From Endotrypanum monterogeii (taxonomy: Eukaryota; Euglenozoa; Kinetoplastea; Trypanosomatida; Trypanosomatidae), in NCBI GenBank assembly GCA_000333855.2, contig CM007317.1, forward strand, positions 48,160-100,076: a DNA stretch of 51,917 bases, read 5' to 3'. A program made the position numbers and the translations under genes. Every line of letters starts with the position of its first letter. The stretch's first letter is position 1. Below, piece after piece: positions 1 to 10,802 of this stretch. Below the pieces are notes generated by a model, which saw only the letters and a program-made list of their open reading frames with translations, searched no databases and had not been told where the DNA came from.

Positions 1-14
1 AGAGGGTCACAATC

Positions 15-45
<31 letters not shown>

Positions 46-154
46 ACACACACACATGGCGTGACGAGTGTCAATCCCCCCCCCCCCCGAGAGAAACACA
101 AGTGGTGACGTCACCCAATACGTCCCGTAACTCAAGCAGCATAGTCGTGTGTGA
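1..154. other. 3' flank of the first gene, simple repeats only
   Basis: This stretch follows the stop codon of the 155-1807 gene in transcription order. It holds a CA repeat interrupted once by T (about 15-56) and a run of C at about 77-87. No open frame or RNA gene is visible. Confidence 0.6.
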
Positions 155-1807
155 CTAGACGTCGGAGAAGTCATGCTCACTCACCACGAAGACATCTCGT
201 GCTGGTGTAGTTTTTGGGTCACCAACAAACTGGTTACTGCAGACTAGTTGACTTGTCGACTGGGAAGATGATTCGCCTTCCCTGTCGACTGTTATCCATA
301 AAGACGTGGGCATTGGTCCTGGCAACCACAAATGATGGAGATGCGCATTTTTCGGTGTCGGGAAGAGGATTGAAGTGTTTGCTTGCGGCCCAGGAACAGC
401 GATAAGCTGAGCTACTGCAGGTACGAGTCCCAGGGCTGAGAAGAGGCTCACAAAGCGTAGAAGCAGCCACTCACCCGCAAGAACACTGCAAACAAGGTCC
501 GTCAGGTCAATCTGCAGCACCTTTAATGGTTTCGCTTGCGTCGATATTACCTGCACGGAGACTCGATTCGCCGGCTGGGGTGATGTCTTCGAGGCAGGAA
601 CCTTCTTCATATCATCCACCCACTCGGCCAAATACTTCTCGCCGATACGCAGTATGTCTGTCGTCACTGCTGCACTTGCATCGCCTAGTCGTATCACGAT
701 AGCAAATGGGGAAGAAAGCGATAAAGCTCGTTCCCTACGCTCGCTCTGCCGCGCCGCATGTCGACGGATAAACCGAGGCGTGAATCGACGTGAGAACTGT
801 ATCATTCGGTACCACAGAGAGGTGCTTGCGTGAGCCTCGCTGTGCGTCAGAGACACTGGTGTGGTAATACAATCAGGATAGAATGCGGCATCGAGGCGGT
901 TGTAACGGAGTACTGCGCCAAGAGCAGCAAACACGTGCAGTGGGCTTTGCCAAATACGACTATGCTTGCAGTCTTGCGAGCAAACTCCGAGACTAGGAAG
1001 CGGCTGCGCGGTCAGCTGAACTGTATTGGAGGACGTAGGCGCCGCAGCGCTCAGCCTCCATCGACGGAAGGTGTCTGCGGTCGGTACACCGTACTGTTCC
1101 GCCAACGTGTTGCAGTCCTTGACAATCTCACAGGTGTTGCCGGATGAAGGCTTCCCATCGATAACTCCCTCGACGTCGTGTACAAGCACTGTTGCGTGTT
1201 TGCCGTCCACTGAAAACCCCACACAATGGCGAGCTACAAACCTCCTCCCATGCCATCGATCCACCCTCAGCCCTTGCACATCCCAGTTGTTAAGCACTTG
1301 CCCATTCACCTCAGTGAGAGTTCTGTAAACAACGGTGCATAACGGTACCGCGCTCGTGAGCGCATCAGCATCACTGCATTCTTTCACCTCCCTCCAGGCG
1401 AACACAGAGGCTCTTCGCACCTCTGCGATAAGGTCGGCAATCGCTGCCGCCTCTTCCTCCTCAACAAAGGTTACAGTGGGAAACATGGGCTCCACCTCAC
1501 CTGAGACATCAAGCCACGCCCGCAGACCTGTCATAGCACACGAACGCAGGGTTTCCGGCATGTTCACCAGCGCTACACGTGGGCGAGGAGCAGTTGCGTC
1601 TAGCATATCCGTCTCATCCTTGATGCTCCATAGCGCTTGCGGCACACCCTCGGGTGAGGTGTAAAGAAGGTTGTAGCCAATGTAGCCACCCACGCATGCA
1701 ATGCCGACAGCAGTGGCGACTTTCTGGCCGGATGAAGAGCCATCTGCAGGGGGAGTATCACAGCTTTCTCCGCCCACCTGTAGCGCATCCAAGGCGGGGC
1801 TACTCAT
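155..1807 (-). CDS. Membrane-anchored protein of unknown function, weakly GIDE/MUL1-like
   Basis: I do not recognise this 550-residue protein with confidence. The start is an ATG at 1807. A hydrophobic segment at about residues 30-49 looks like an N-terminal membrane anchor, and a second one lies at about 437-470. Between them are a Trp-containing stretch (NNWDVQGLRVDRWHGRRF, near 175) and a segment near 290 beginning SPLHVFAALGAVL. Their order loosely recalls the GIDE domain of MUL1-type mitochondrial or peroxisomal ubiquitin ligases. There is no C-terminal RING: the last 70 residues contain a single Cys. The resemblance was judged by eye and is weak. Length and codon use are like those of the neighbouring genes, so the gene itself is probably real. 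It is the last gene transcribed in the window. Confidence 0.8.
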   Translation of the reverse strand: MSSPALDALQVGGESCDTPPADGSSSGQKVATAVGIACVGGYIGYNLLYTSPEGVPQALWSIKDETDMLDATAPRPRVALVNMPETLRSCAMTGLRAWLDVSGEVEPMFPTVTFVEEEEAAAIADLIAEVRRASVFAWREVKECSDADALTSAVPLCTVVYRTLTEVNGQVLNNWDVQGLRVDRWHGRRFVARHCVGFSVDGKHATVLVHDVEGVIDGKPSSGNTCEIVKDCNTLAEQYGVPTADTFRRWRLSAAAPTSSNTVQLTAQPLPSLGVCSQDCKHSRIWQSPLHVFAALGAVLRYNRLDAAFYPDCITTPVSLTHSEAHASTSLWYRMIQFSRRFTPRFIRRHAARQSERRERALSLSSPFAIVIRLGDASAAVTTDILRIGEKYLAEWVDDMKKVPASKTSPQPANRVSVQVISTQAKPLKVLQIDLTDLVCSVLAGEWLLLRFVSLFSALGLVPAVAQLIAVPGPQANTSILFPTPKNAHLHHLWLPGPMPTSLWITVDREGESSSQSTSQLVCSNQFVGDPKTTPARDVFVVSEHDFSDV

Positions 1808-1942
1808 GAAAAAGGCGATGTATGGAGACTTTGATTTCTGAACGACACCGCGTTGGGAAATGAGGACTCTGCACTGAAGCGCAAAGAAACACTAAAAAAG
1901 GGGTAACGTTTGCGTCTTCGGTCGTGACGACAATTTTTTTTT

Positions 1943-1944
1943 CT
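1943..1944 (-). promoter_or_regulatory. Candidate spliced-leader acceptor AG for the 155-1807 gene
   Basis: On the sense strand, T-rich tracts (about 1999-2042) and a CA repeat are followed by an AG at this position, about 135 bases before the ATG. Other AGs nearby could be used instead. Confidence 0.3.
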
Positions 1945-1967
1945 TGCAGCGAAAAGGGGACGACGTA

Positions 1968-1992
1968 TGTGTGTGTGTGTGTGTGTGTGTGT
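1968..1992. repeat. TG/CA microsatellite
   Basis: An uninterrupted TG dinucleotide repeat, about 160 bases upstream of the ATG at 1807 on the sense strand, where it reads as CA. Confidence 0.9.
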
Positions 1993-2991
1993 AAGTGAAA
2001 AAAAAAAGAGCAGAAAGGCGGGATTAAATGAGTAAAAAAAAAAGGGGGCCGTGAAGGCAATGGCTACGACAAAAGACTGGCGGAAAGAAAACCGGCGCAG
2101 CTAGAGAAGATACAAGAACCAATTAATGCGTGCGATCCGCCTCTCCATTCCCTAACCCTCACTATACCCTCTCCCCCCCTCCAACAACCTGCCATCCTGT
2201 CAAGCAGAGGGAGAGAGCAGCGCTCGATAAAAGGTGCGCTTTTCCCCCTCATTCCTCTCTGACATTTATGTTTTTTTTTTTCCAGTGTCACATGAACACG
2301 CCAAAGTGGACCCCATATTGCTTACCCATTTCTTTTTTTCTTTTGCCAATACGAGTCCGGACAGTTGAAGTTTTCCCCCATCATTCGTCTGTGTGCCGCG
2401 TTGACCATCATTTGGGGCCCTGAGCCCACCCGCACCGGCGCGGGGTTGAAGTGAATGACAATCACTAGCGAAAATAGAGAGGGAGGGAGGTGGGGGTAGA
2501 CGGATGTATGAAAACCCACAGCGAAGAAAGGTGAGAGAATGAAAGGAAAAAACGAAAAATGATCGAGCAATGCAGATGGGGAAGCAAGCAAACAGCTGAC
2601 CCTGAAACGAAAGCACTTCTGCGGGGGCGCGGAGTCTCAACACTTTCATGCGGCTACCCCAGTGAACGAGGAAAAATGAGACCACTTGTCAGCGGTACAG
2701 TGGATTCACATGCCCATGACAAAAGCTAGGCATTGCAGAGGAGGACGGCACTGGGAACGCGAGCGATCGTATCGGATACAACACGTGTGATAACATATAA
2801 TTAAACAGAAAATCAGGGCCACTCATATGCACAGGCGGGCAAGCTGGCGGTAACAAGGATCAAGAAGCTGACATCTCGCACAGAAAAGAGAAAGCACCCG
2901 CTCCCGACCTCCCACCCTCCACCCTCTCCGCCGCAGGAAGCAAACAATGTGGTAAATAGACTGCGAGACACATGCTCGCATATTTTCTTTT

Positions 2992-5900
2992 CTACATGAA
3001 GAGATTGGTCGGAATCTCGCCCTCCACACTGCTCCCCCTACTTTCATTGTCGTCAAAATCACCAGCGGCGCTGTCGACCGATGAGTTGAAATCTAACCAC
3101 TCAGGGCCGTCGCTGATGGACTCGGGAAACGATGCGCTACCGTCACTGAGCTCAGAGGCGTCTCCGCGACCTTCCGTCCCTGGACGCCGTGCCACTCTTC
3201 TGCATCTCTGCCTCGTGTTCGGTGCCACGCTCGACTCCACATCATCCAGGCCATCATCAGCGCTGTCGTCAGAGATGTACGCGTCGGTGCCGCTGGCGCT
3301 ACTCTCTCCGTCGCTGTTGTAGGCCTCACTCTCCATTGGCGAGGCGTCCTCGCGGGTATCTGCCATAAACAAGTAATCCAAAGCCTCTGCCTGCCCGGCT
3401 AGGCTGACCCCTGGAAGCGTGACACACGCCTCGGTCTGCACTGCTCCCACCCCCGCAGCACCCGGTGGTCCTCCTCGACGTTCCCTTCGCGTAGCGGCCG
3501 CGAAGGGTCCGGCGCGAAGAAGGCTGGCACTCCCCTCTGTCTGCCAGAAGGACGAGGGGCATTTGGGGGGGTGACGATCGCCCCCGGCAGCAGCGGTCAT
3601 GTTCCACGACAGTTGCAGCACCGCGGACTCGGGTACATCGCTTGGGCTGGTCTTCCCGTCGATGTCGTCACTGTTTGCGGCTGGAGACGTGAGCATTGCC
3701 CACTGCTGGAAAAGGAGAGAGAGGGCACGCAGAAAGGCACCGCCCATCGCACGATACACGGTGGGGCTGTAGTGCACTTCCTCCATGCACTCAGTTGACA
3801 TTGCCTCAGCTGCGTACTCGCTCTTGGTGTCAGAGGTCGCTCGCAGGAGCTCAGGAACACAAACGAGGCCGCCCACCATCGTTGCCTCAAAACCATAGCT
3901 CATGCGTACACCAAACTCATCATACAATACAACACGGGCAGAGCCTTTTTTGTCCTTTGTGACCGCAAAAGAACTCTTCGCGAGGGAAAAAGACGGGAAC
4001 AACTGAGACAGAAGCGCAGCAATCATTTTTTCCGGACCCGCGAGGGACGTGATAGACCCGTCCCTAGCGCGCCTCCGTCGGTTATCACAATTACCTTCTC
4101 TACCTTTGTGGCGAGAGTGCGTCGAAACACCTCGTATGGTGTCCGTGGTGCACCCATACACGAGAAAGTTTTTGGCTCGCGAATGACCGTGGAAGTCGGC
4201 GAACATGACCACTTGGCGCTTCTCCTCGTCAGTCCAGAATCGCAGTAGACGCTTCAAGGCATACAATGTGGGGTTGGGCTCTGCCTTCGGATCCGCATAG
4301 TCTCTGTTGAGGTCTACGCCGGCGACGGAGCATCTATGATTGCCTACGATCACGCCGTCGGCGTTCAGCATGGGAACAATTTTGAATACAAAGTTTTCAT
4401 GCAAGTGCGACACATATTCTGCGGAATCCGCGTGGGGATGAAGAAGAGTGTCTAGCAGACCCTGCATCACCCAGCTCGCATTTGTTTCCCCAGGGTGCAC
4501 CCGGGCTACGAGCAGTGCAATGGGGCGGCGCCGTATTTCGTCTGTGGTGTATGGCTCCCCAGTATCACGACGACGCAATGCAGTCACCGTCAGCAACGGC
4601 ACCTGAACGCCACCTGGCGTTTTGCACAGGCACTGCGTCAAGAATGAGCGTTTCAAGCCAGCGTGACCCTCTCTTCCCAGCCACGTCAGGTGCTCGCGCA
4701 TCTCAGTGTACGTAAACGGAAAGCAGTTTGCCAGGTAGACTGTACCAGCCATCGTTGCTGGCATAGTGATCGAGAGCGTCACCGTGAAGTAGTGCCTCTG
4801 CTTCGTTGCTGTAGACTCTGTCGATGTCGGAGGGGAGGGCAATGACGCGGTAGCTGGCAGCGACGATGGTAGAGTTGCAGCAGCCCGTTTTTTGGCCACC
4901 ACCGGCGGTGGCGCACGGCCGCCAAGCTGCGAGGCAGACGCGCCAACGCTCGTCGGTAGCAACCTCGATGGGGAAGAAAAAGACACTGGAGTTGAAATGG
5001 GGCCGTTGGCGGCTTCCGTATTCTTCCCGAAGTAATGCGCACGTGGAGGGCGCACAAAGGCGTTCTCAAAGTAGTAGATACCCTCGCCGGCGCGAATCCA
5101 CTTGGGTGGAGGCTCACTTGCGCTGGGCGTAGTCGTGCGGTCCGGGACATGCAGCAGCAGCGGCTTTTGGCCCTCGTTAAACGTGGAGTCAGGTTTCTCC
5201 ATGTTCACGATATTGAAGCGATATGTTTTGCCGGGGACAAAGCGACGCACGCCAAAGCTAAACCACTGCGTGTAGGAGTTCGTGGCGGTGTCCCAGGCGA
5301 GCACAAGATCGTACTCGCTGTCACTCACCTCAACAGCGCGCTGTAGGTTACCACTCTCATAGTTGGAAAAAAACTCGATTCCGTCTCTACTGGCCTCAAC
5401 GACGCCCAGTGATGCGCCGGGTGTAGACGGTGATGAGCTGCTGAGTCGTTCGAAAACCACTTTATGTGAATGCGGCGTGGAACCACCGTCGCATGCCATT
5501 TCGTCCAAAGATGTGAGTCGCGTAATGTGGTGACGCAGTACCTGGACTCGGTCCTCCTCTGATACATCGAGCAGCGGTACGCTAAGATGCGGGTCATGCG
5601 CTGCTGTTGATACGAAAGGCGCGGTACCGTTCCAGTTGCTTGCCGTTCTTGGTGGGGCGGGGTCTGCGAAGGACCATGGAAGCTGTGAGCTGTCAAACGC
5701 CGCCAGTGCAGACACCGGTTCAATATCGCCACTGCCCAGCTCCGGTGAGAAAACATGAGGGCGTATGTCGACAAGAAGAAGCTTATCGTGAAAATCTCCT
5801 TGTCCTGGATTCGCTGCTGCTAACGGGGAAGCGTTGAGCGGCTCCAAAGCATCGTCACTCGAGACGCAATTACACTGGGACGACGAAGGCGGCATCGACG

Positions 5901-8043
5901 ATACGCACGCTGAAGAGAAATCCCCTCGTGCATCGGCTGCGCCGAGGCTGTTGCCTGTTGCTTCCGCGCATTTCGGCTTTCCGGCTGACAACTTAGAGAT
6001 GTCGCGTAAGCGCTGCAAGGACGCCGGCACGCGCTCGTCCACGTAGCATGCGGGGTGGCCGCACCAGGAGGGTAGCGTTGTGTAACCGTAGATGGAGCAC
6101 AACTGAAGGTAAAAATGGTGCAGATGGTGGGACGACTTCTCAGGGAACGCCAAGACACTCGCAACGATGCCTTTCAACCCGCCGAGGTCTTTTATTTCCT
6201 CTAGCGAAGCGGCACGATTGGCCCTCAGCAGGGCGTTCAGTAGAAGCAGAATAACATGGACGCACTCCCGTCTGGGCGTCACCTGCAAACTATCCTGTGT
6301 CGGTGGCGACAGGTACAAGGCAATGCTACGAGGAACGTGAAAGCGCAGTGCAACGTCCGCCACCTTCGACCGAATCTTTTCGCAGCTGGCCAATCGTTGC
6401 ATCAATGCCACACACCAGAGCAGCATGAGCTCAACGCGCCTCATAAAACGCATCACCCACGATGGCACCCGGTGTTTGGCCCCTATCGGTACCAGGTGTC
6501 TGACATGCGGCGAATCCCCTTTCCTGGAGGCATCGCGCTTTACCCTCGCCAACAACAACGGAGCAATCTGCGAGAGAAAAAATGTGCACATAGCGATGGC
6601 AGTGGCACAGAGCTCCGCCCCGCGCACGCCCAGATCGATAGCAGACGGCGAGTTTCCAGTAAAGATGAAAAGCGTGAAGCAGAAGTGAAAAAAAGCGCTG
6701 CAGGACCATCGTGTGCGCGACTGAAAGCGCCGCAGGGCTGCCAGTGTCTCCTTGCACGTGTGTCCACCAAGGGCATCCTGCTGGCCCCCCGGAGTGGTGG
6801 GCTTTAGAGAGTCCGACTGAAACGACGCGTAGTAGGCAGCAAACTCTGCCTCGAGCATACGGAACGTTACAGATGCGCAGACAAATGTGCTATCAAGACT
6901 TTGTGAGAGGCGAAAGGTGGTCCACAGTTTGACGTTGAACGTGCTCCAAAGTGTGAAGACCAGCGTGGCCGCCTCGCACACACGCAAAGATGCAACATAA
7001 GTGACACCATTCGTATCATAGTGGCGCAGGCGGCGCCTCCCCTCCTGGAGCGCTGATGTGCACACACGGATAATACCCAGCTTCTCACACATCACCACCG
7101 CCCTGTACTGCTTATCCCCTGACATATGCCGCAAGACGTTGTAGAGAAATGTGAGCAGCACAGATCCCACATGCGGATCCCGAACCGCCAAAGATGAGCG
7201 GCAGGCATTCATGATAAGAGGAAACGCCTGCGTATTTTTACCCAGAAACAGAGCCCACGCCTTCTTGCGCTCCTTGGTGGACAGGAAGGCTCCCGTGCCT
7301 GCGGGAGTACAGCCGGTGCTAGTCGAGAGACTCCAAGATTGGCTCCGAGCGCTCAGTGGTCGGCTGCTCGCAGTGGATTCAGGCTTCGGAATGATCAAAC
7401 TCATCGCACTGAGACAACTTCCCCGCTGCACAGACGAAAACAGAGTGCTCTGGACCGCCTCTAGAAGCTGGATGACTGCAGCGGCTTGCTCAGAGAGCCC
7501 CGCCGATGATGACGATGTTGGTCGACCCGACCGCCGGTCACGCGCTGGACTACCGTAGCATGATCCCCGCGATGACGATGAATCCCTGTCCGATTCTGGA
7601 GCGCTATTGCAAAGCTGCTTCACATGCTGGAGTGCCTCGGGTATCATCGAGTACGAGGAAGCTTTTTCCGTCACCAACCCACGCGACGAAAAAACCACCG
7701 AAAGTGATCTTCTTTTGAGCCGGATGCAGGAAAACCCGGACTCGCCACCCATCGATGCAGGGGGGCCCGAAATGGGACGTAGGTATGGCAGGTGCGTGCG
7801 CAGCGACACCCGCTTTGCCGCCGTCTTTTTCGATACAGCTGGTGCCGACTGTAGCACACATTTCCGAGTACCCTTGCGGCCTTTGGAGCTCGAAGGTGCG
7901 CGTGTGCTGGAGGCTGGGGGACGCGGCTGGAACACGCAAGAGCGCAGCGGAGCATAAGGAACATCCCTAGGTTCTCGGTCTAGTCTTGATGCTGAGGCTC
8001 TGCGACGGTTCGCCTCTCTGCTGCTCCGTGAGCGCAAACTCAT
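2992..8043 (-). CDS. Cytosolic carboxypeptidase, M14 family (AGTPBP1/CCP-like)
   Basis: This 1683-residue zinc carboxypeptidase belongs to the CCP (Nna1/AGTPBP1) group, which removes C-terminal glutamates, mainly from tubulin. The first ATG is at 8043; the codon before it is GTG. Residues 1-100 are basic and Ser/Arg-rich. About 265-330 looks helical and armadillo-like, as in CCP1. A domain near 896-965 matches the CCP N-domain (EYDLVLAWDTATNSYTQWF, then YRFNIVNMEKPDS). The catalytic domain carries HPGE (H1183, E1186), VDLNRDY, DFHGHS (H1285) and a catalytic Glu in YGFEATM (E1386). All expected zinc ligands and the general base are therefore present, and activity is likely. The C-terminal 250 residues are acidic and Ser-rich. 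Trypanosomatids depend on glutamylated microtubules of the flagellum and subpellicular corset, so a role there is inferred, not shown. Confidence 0.93.
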   Translation of the reverse strand: MSLRSRSSREANRRRASASRLDREPRDVPYAPLRSCVFQPRPPASSTRAPSSSKGRKGTRKCVLQSAPAVSKKTAAKRVSLRTHLPYLRPISGPPASMGGESGFSCIRLKRRSLSVVFSSRGLVTEKASSYSMIPEALQHVKQLCNSAPESDRDSSSSRGSCYGSPARDRRSGRPTSSSSAGLSEQAAAVIQLLEAVQSTLFSSVQRGSCLSAMSLIIPKPESTASSRPLSARSQSWSLSTSTGCTPAGTGAFLSTKERKKAWALFLGKNTQAFPLIMNACRSSLAVRDPHVGSVLLTFLYNVLRHMSGDKQYRAVVMCEKLGIIRVCTSALQEGRRRLRHYDTNGVTYVASLRVCEAATLVFTLWSTFNVKLWTTFRLSQSLDSTFVCASVTFRMLEAEFAAYYASFQSDSLKPTTPGGQQDALGGHTCKETLAALRRFQSRTRWSCSAFFHFCFTLFIFTGNSPSAIDLGVRGAELCATAIAMCTFFLSQIAPLLLARVKRDASRKGDSPHVRHLVPIGAKHRVPSWVMRFMRRVELMLLWCVALMQRLASCEKIRSKVADVALRFHVPRSIALYLSPPTQDSLQVTPRRECVHVILLLLNALLRANRAASLEEIKDLGGLKGIVASVLAFPEKSSHHLHHFYLQLCSIYGYTTLPSWCGHPACYVDERVPASLQRLRDISKLSAGKPKCAEATGNSLGAADARGDFSSACVSSMPPSSSQCNCVSSDDALEPLNASPLAAANPGQGDFHDKLLLVDIRPHVFSPELGSGDIEPVSALAAFDSSQLPWSFADPAPPRTASNWNGTAPFVSTAAHDPHLSVPLLDVSEEDRVQVLRHHITRLTSLDEMACDGGSTPHSHKVVFERLSSSSPSTPGASLGVVEASRDGIEFFSNYESGNLQRAVEVSDSEYDLVLAWDTATNSYTQWFSFGVRRFVPGKTYRFNIVNMEKPDSTFNEGQKPLLLHVPDRTTTPSASEPPPKWIRAGEGIYYFENAFVRPPRAHYFGKNTEAANGPISTPVSFSSPSRLLPTSVGASASQLGGRAPPPVVAKKRAAATLPSSLPATASLPSPPTSTESTATKQRHYFTVTLSITMPATMAGTVYLANCFPFTYTEMREHLTWLGREGHAGLKRSFLTQCLCKTPGGVQVPLLTVTALRRRDTGEPYTTDEIRRRPIALLVARVHPGETNASWVMQGLLDTLLHPHADSAEYVSHLHENFVFKIVPMLNADGVIVGNHRCSVAGVDLNRDYADPKAEPNPTLYALKRLLRFWTDEEKRQVVMFADFHGHSRAKNFLVYGCTTDTIRGVSTHSRHKGREGNCDNRRRRARDGSITSLAGPEKMIAALLSQLFPSFSLAKSSFAVTKDKKGSARVVLYDEFGVRMSYGFEATMVGGLVCVPELLRATSDTKSEYAAEAMSTECMEEVHYSPTVYRAMGGAFLRALSLLFQQWAMLTSPAANSDDIDGKTSPSDVPESAVLQLSWNMTAAAGGDRHPPKCPSSFWQTEGSASLLRAGPFAAATRRERRGGPPGAAGVGAVQTEACVTLPGVSLAGQAEALDYLFMADTREDASPMESEAYNSDGESSASGTDAYISDDSADDGLDDVESSVAPNTRQRCRRVARRPGTEGRGDASELSDGSASFPESISDGPEWLDFNSSVDSAAGDFDDNESRGSSVEGEIPTNLFM

Positions 8044-8235
8044 CACTGCGCAGCTGCTACGTATTGCTTGTTTTGTCCTCTAACCTCACCATAGGCTGCG
8101 ATAGCGAGGCGGCGCTCAATGGCGACACACGATCCTCAGCCGTCAACTTTTTTAAGCGACACGTCTTTTAATTCTATCAAAATTGCTGCCCAGTCCTTCG
8201 CACAGTGCGTTGACTATAAGAAGCGACAAAGAACT

Positions 8236-8237
8236 CT
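8236..8237 (-). promoter_or_regulatory. Candidate spliced-leader acceptor AG for the carboxypeptidase gene
   Basis: The sense strand has pyrimidine-rich tracts at about 8263-8287 (TTTTTCTTTG and CCTCTTTCG), and the first AG after them falls here. This would give a leader of about 190 bases before the ATG at 8043. Confidence 0.35.
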
Positions 8238-9252
8238 GGCAAGCCCCGCCAATTAGCGAAAGAGGATTTGCAAAACAAAGAAAAAGTGGAGTCGACCCAA
8301 ACGGCTTCTCGGAATGGAGGCCGGCTTACCCCAGGTGAAAGTCGAGAAGCAGGGTGCGCAGCGGAGTCAAGCGACGTGGACACCCGAGGAGGACTCGACA
8401 AAAGCTGAAGGATCCTGAGATGAAGGATGTAAAACACAACTGAAAACGAAAACAAAACCAAAAACAGAATAGATATATATATACATATATATATCTACAG
8501 AAATAAATAAAGATAAAAGGCGTAGCACACGGGCACGCACGAGAATCGCGTCAGGGGAGCGAAGGGAAGCGCAGCGGGTGACCTTACAATGTCTCGCCGA
8601 TGACGACAACCGAAGAATCGAGAGGAGTTGTGAATCAGGAACAGCAGATACAAAGTTCAGTGAAACGCTGAAGCGAGAGTGAGCGAGCTGTACGGTAATG
8701 AAGCAGGTTCTTCTGCGCACAGTTTCCCTGCGGTCTGCAGAAAAGTGCTCTGGAAGAATGCCTGCCTGTCGAGATGTACGCGTGCGCGCTGGAATGAATC
8801 ACAAGGGGGGAGGGGGAATCTCAGTGGAAGAATGCGTTAGTGTCGGTTCGAGCAGAAGTCTGTTAAGGGGGACCACGACGACCGTCAAAAGTGAAGACGA
8901 GATAGAACTAAGAAAGCGAGGAGCGAAGAGTGGCGAGGAGGAGAAAGGGCATGTAATACGGGGCGATGGGAGAGGCTGTGGGAACAACAGCAGCGTTTAT
9001 TGTGAACAAAGGAGTGGGGAGGTGAGCAGGAGAGAGGATGTACACATGACGCATGCAGCGCACGTGATAAAACTCTTTGTGCGTCTTCTCTCTACTACAA
9101 GTCGTCCTAGAACACCCGCACTGTAGCAGACCCTGGTGGTGACCCTCATTCGGCACATCGTGAAGAGGGGATCAAACTCAAGGAGCAGCCGTTTTGTCCC
9201 TCGCACATCGATATTGCACTTTTCCTCCAGCACACACGCACACATACATACA

Positions 9253-9288
9253 AATATATATATATATATATATATTATATGTATGTAT

Positions 9289-9323
<35 letters not shown>

Positions 9324-9332
9324 TTTTTTTTA
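9253..9332. repeat. AT microsatellite, compound
   Basis: An AT dinucleotide repeat of about 60 bases with ATGT interruptions, followed by T-rich DNA. No function is evident. Confidence 0.9.
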
Positions 9333-10541
9333 TTCATTTATTTTTCCTTGTTTAGCTTTGAGCTATCGCAGCATTGGAAAATGTACAGGACCACCAAAAT
9401 TGGAAAACAATAAAAAAAAAGTAAAACGGAGAAACTTTTCGTAAATAGATGAGCGAGGGGAAAAAGACGAGCTCATATTGCTGTGTGGCAGACAAAGGCT
9501 TCCCAATACACCCAGCAAGACCAATACAATATATTGCTACAAAGCGCAGAAGCCCCAACATCGAAAAGAGAAAAAAAAATGTACACGTACCGACAAACAG
9601 AGAGAGAGACGTACACCAAGGAAATACATGAACATATACATCCATACAGAGCTTCTTTTAAGAAAAGAAAAAAAGAGAGTCAAGGCGAAATGCCACGGAC
9701 TTCATGAATGGGACGCATTTAAAATATTTCCCGTGTGTGACATGTTGCCTTGCATTGAGTCGTCTTCCGGTGCACACACACACACACACACACGTCGCAT
9801 TAAGCTCTCTCCCTTTTCTTTATTGTTGTTTTGGGGGAGATTTTTCTCTGGTGTAAAGAGAGCAACGAGTGACTCAGAGATAAAACAAACAAAAATTCAG
9901 ATTTAACTCCCCCCCCCACCCACACACACAGACACACCTCCCAGCATGGAGGCGACACGCTCGTATGGGGGCAGAGAGCTTCCTGTGCTTGGGGGCGCAA
10001 AAAAATAAAACTGAAATAAAGAAGAAGAGAGGAGCTCAGCGGTCACAGCGCCACCACCGACAAAAGAAGAGATGTCGTTTCTTCTGCAGAGGGTAACGTG
10101 TAGACAAGTGGGGAAGGGAAGGTCGAAGTCGGGACTCCTGAGGGGGGGTCCATACACGAACGTGACGATGGTGAAGGGAATCCATTTGACATATACAGAG
10201 AGAGATCATAAAAAATTATGGGCGGTTTGATGGCGTAAATTGGCGGATCAATGAGAAGGCGCAAATACGAGGCGATCGATTGAGCAAAAGAGGCTCCGCT
10301 GAGGACCCATTTTGAGAAAAATCTCGTTTTTTCCACAACATTCATTCAGCCGCAGAGGGGGGAAAAAAGATGGGACAAATATGAGAGAAAACCTGCTTGC
10401 TAGGCCTTCACACCAGTTCCTCGGCCTCAGAGATGCATACACCCCCCCCAAAAAAAAAAGCCAATCAAGTAATAAATAACCAAGGCAGTAAATGATATTT
10501 GAATCCTGCTTACACCCCTCACCGAGAACGTATGAGCCTCA

Positions 10542-10602
10542 AATATATATATATATATATGTGTATATGTATACATATATGCATACGTATATATACATAT
10601 AT
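10542..10602. repeat. AT microsatellite, imperfect
   Basis: A run of alternating A/T with scattered G and C. Open frames crossing it read as IYIYIY and are not coding. Confidence 0.9.
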
Positions 10603-10802
10603 CAAACAATTACCCCTCTCTTCACGTACAAGAAATTCATTCGCGCCTCTCTCTATTTCAGTGCTGAGGTAATACCGCTGGTGATCAAAAAAACACAACA
10701 ACAAAATTTTTTTAAAAGCAACTCAAAATCACCCGTTTCGTTGCCGAAACACAAACTGGCGAAACGCCATCATCGGTACACGAGAGCGCACAGCGATGAA
10801 AC

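Larger units (their letters stand above)
1808..2991. other. Intergenic region, purine-rich on plus strand
   Basis: This region lies between the carboxypeptidase gene and the unknown gene at 155-1807. It contains a TG repeat (1968-1992), A-runs near 1999 and 2035, and a 10-base CCCTAACCCT at 2150. The sense strand is pyrimidine-rich, as expected for processing signals. Open frames here are low in complexity and not credible. Confidence 0.6.
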
